A stretch of 7,219 nucleotides of DNA from Planctomycetota bacterium. GTDB taxonomy: Bacteria; Planctomycetota; Planctomycetia; Pirellulales; Thermoguttaceae. Within the stretch, counting starts at the first letter, position 1; each line of letters opens with the position of its first letter. Below, piece after piece: positions 6,197 to 7,219 of this stretch. The translations under genes were made by a program, and so were the position numbers. The notes beneath the pieces are model-generated. The model was not told where the DNA came from. It searched no databases and saw nothing but the letters and a program-made list of their open reading frames with translations. Location of the stretch: positions 1-7,219 of the forward strand of contig JABMRP010001023.1 of assembly GCA_013202535.1 (NCBI GenBank), read 5' to 3'.

Positions 6197-6280
6197 GTGC
6201 CACTGCTTGCTTGCAAGCAGTGCTTATTGCCGGGGTTTGTGCTCGAATCCACGGCACTGCTTGCAAGCAAGCAGTGGCAC
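6197..6280. repeat. Perfect 27-bp inverted repeat with 30-base spacer, REP/BIME-like
   Basis: The left arm 6197-6223 and right arm 6254-6280 are exact reverse complements over 27 bases. Each arm is also a hairpin by itself: nine-base stems CACTGCTTG/CAAGCAGTG with a four-base loop (CTTG in one, CAAG in the other). Two inverted copies of a palindromic unit is the architecture of BIMEs formed from REP sequences. The unit resembles dispersed GTGCCACTGC... palindromes that I associate with planctomycete genomes. It lies between the esterase stop and the nucleotidyltransferase-HD gene, where it could end or protect transcripts. No transposase gene is next to it in the window. Confidence 0.8.
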
Positions 6281-6285
6281 ACGAC

Positions 6286-6306
6286 TTTTCCAACAGGCTG
6301 CTAAAC
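6286..6306. repeat. Possible dispersed element beside the inverted repeat (CAACAGGCTGCTAAA)
   Basis: A TTTTCC run leading into CAACAGGCTGCTAAA sits between the inverted repeat and the esterase stop codon. I recall similar CAGCCTGTTG sequences near insertion-sequence ends and gene ends in planctomycete genomes. Only one copy is present here, so its repeat status is inferred from memory and not shown by the window. Confidence 0.25.
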
Positions 6307-6309
6307 GAT

Positions 6310-7164
6310 CTACTCTTGACCGCCGGCGAGGAACTCGACCGCCTCGGCGACCCAGCCGCTGTGCCAATCGTGCTTGCGGTAGGGTCCGTCGGCGTAGGCG
6401 TGGGAAATGGCCAGATCGGTCATCCGCTGGTGGGTTTGCTGATGATGATTGCGAAAATTGCCGTAACCCAGCAGAGCCAGACGGCGCGACTTGCGAAAAG
6501 GTTCGCCCCGCTCGGCCAGCAGTCGGGTGACCTGGTATTGCTGAAAATTCTCCGCCGAGCCGAAGATGGGCCCCGAGCCGTATTGGCCCGGCCGGCTCAT
6601 CTCCATCGGCGCGTCCCACGCCGCCGCCTTGCCGAAGACGGCCGGGTTGCGAAGGATCAGGCAAAACGCACCCCAACCGCTCTTGCTGAACCCCAGCAGC
6701 AAGCGTCCCTCAGCCGTCGCCCGAGTTGGATACGTGGCATCGACATACGGCACCACGACCTTCCGCAAGTAGCTCTCCTGCCGGATGGCCGGATCGGTGG
6801 GATGATCGGCGTACCAGGGCAGGTGCGAGAAGGTCGGATAGACGCAAATCAGATCGTGGGTGTTGTGCAGGTCGCGTCGCTTGATCTCCGCCAGTCCGTC
6901 GCCGTAGTGATGACCATCGGCCGCCTCGACCGGCAACACGTAAACAACCGCGTACCGCTTGCCCTCTTCGAGCCGATCGGGCAGCAGCACCCGAATCGAC
7001 GTCTCGCCGGATTGGAAAGGAGAGCGGACTTTGTGCATGAGGAATCCGTCGGCGGCTCGGGTTGCGGAAGATACTTCGACTTCCGGCGCCGCGATGGCGG
7101 CAGTCGCCGTCGCGAGGAGAAGGGTGACGGCGAATATGCGGGGCAGCGTTGTAAGTCTGGTCAT
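6310..7164 (-). CDS. Secreted esterase-like alpha/beta-hydrolase
   Basis: From ATG 7164 this is a 284-residue protein. A Sec signal peptide is clear (MTRLTTLPRIFAVTLLLATA, likely cut after AIA near residue 25-26), placing it in the periplasm or outside. The mature part fits the putative esterase family (esterase D/Fes-like alpha/beta hydrolases): RVLLPDRLEEGKRYAVVYVL (58-77), then LLLGFSKSGWGAF with nucleophile Ser160 in GFSKSG, AAWDAP (181-186), and a C-terminal KHDWHSGW with probable catalytic His265. The expected acid after the sixth strand is not obvious: the segment LLGYGNFRNHHQQTHQRM (231-248) has no Asp or Glu. Ester hydrolysis is likely but the substrate is unknown. The start at 7164 is chosen for GAGAGGGAG at 7172-7180, seven bases upstream, and because the alternative ATG 7194 would add ten residues before the signal peptide. 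The gene stands apart from its neighbours. Confidence 0.82.
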   Translation of the reverse strand: MTRLTTLPRIFAVTLLLATATAAIAAPEVEVSSATRAADGFLMHKVRSPFQSGETSIRVLLPDRLEEGKRYAVVYVLPVEAADGHHYGDGLAEIKRRDLHNTHDLICVYPTFSHLPWYADHPTDPAIRQESYLRKVVVPYVDATYPTRATAEGRLLLGFSKSGWGAFCLILRNPAVFGKAAAWDAPMEMSRPGQYGSGPIFGSAENFQQYQVTRLLAERGEPFRKSRRLALLGYGNFRNHHQQTHQRMTDLAISHAYADGPYRKHDWHSGWVAEAVEFLAGGQE

Positions 7165-7171
7165 GGTGTGA

Positions 7172-7180
7172 CTCCCTCTC
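7172..7180 (-). promoter_or_regulatory. Ribosome binding site of the esterase gene
   Basis: The minus strand reads GAGAGGGAG, seven bases before ATG 7164. It supports that start over the in-frame ATG at 7194, which lies upstream of it. Confidence 0.6.
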
Positions 7181-7194
7181 GGTTGGGGTGCCAT

Positions 7195-7211
7195 GGGCGG
7201 CTTGCCCGCCC
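7195..7211. other. Six-base-pair hairpin at the right edge
   Basis: GGGCGG (7195-7200) and CCGCCC (7206-7211) pair around a five-base loop. No T run follows on either side within the window. It may be a leader structure of the esterase gene, a terminator of a gene beyond the edge, or part of a dispersed repeat. Confidence 0.3.
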
Positions 7212-7219
7212 TTGCCGAA

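Noticed and set aside
6197..6280. CRISPR array or intrinsic terminator
   Set aside because: There are only two copies, in inverted orientation, so it is not CRISPR. No T tract follows the stem on the minus strand, so it is not a standard terminator.
1..7219. tRNA or rRNA genes
   Set aside because: I saw no cloverleaf with a GGTTCGAATCC-type T arm and no rRNA-like conserved stretches. The GCTCGAATCC at 6241-6250 lies in the spacer of the inverted repeat and has no tRNA around it.

Overview
The window looks like a piece of a planctomycete chromosome (Pirellulales-like). That assignment is inferred from protein style, not from a marker gene. The clues are a secreted protein with a helical 'FGKGDW..GLP' segment followed by squalene-cyclase-type toroid repeats, a nucleotidyltransferase-HD protein opening with an 'RRRIAWEAARLMY' helix, and a palindromic dispersed repeat built on GTGCCACTGCTTG. 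Base composition is GC-rich. Every gene I can support lies on the minus strand, so transcription runs from high to low coordinates. The long plus-strand reading frames are antisense shadows.

Right to left, the layout is as follows. A secreted esterase of the alpha/beta-hydrolase type occupies 7164-6310. An intergenic region at 6309-6047 holds a perfect 27-bp inverted repeat whose arms are each hairpins. A cytoplasmic nucleotidyltransferase plus HD phosphohydrolase protein occupies 6046-4940. A 300-base gap follows, with no convincing gene but a good promoter at its left end.

That promoter leads into a compact three-gene cassette. Its members are a TIGR04255-family protein (4639-3815), a 148-residue protein with NWDG and GGVQMEW motifs (3818-3372, overlapping the first gene by ATGA), and a 133-residue protein with RRIPP and GLSVYR motifs (3344-2943). 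A second promoter and a leader hairpin precede a large exported toroid protein (2829-628). The left edge cuts a papain-like cysteine protease (439-1) that shows a complete Cys-His-Asp triad.

The cassette is the best candidate for an undescribed system. It has its own promoter, translational coupling, and three proteins without assigned biochemistry, one of them from a family named for its sporadic distribution. Its function cannot be read from the sequence, and a defence or toxin-antitoxin role is only a hypothesis. The flanking genes do not form an obvious pathway with it or with each other.
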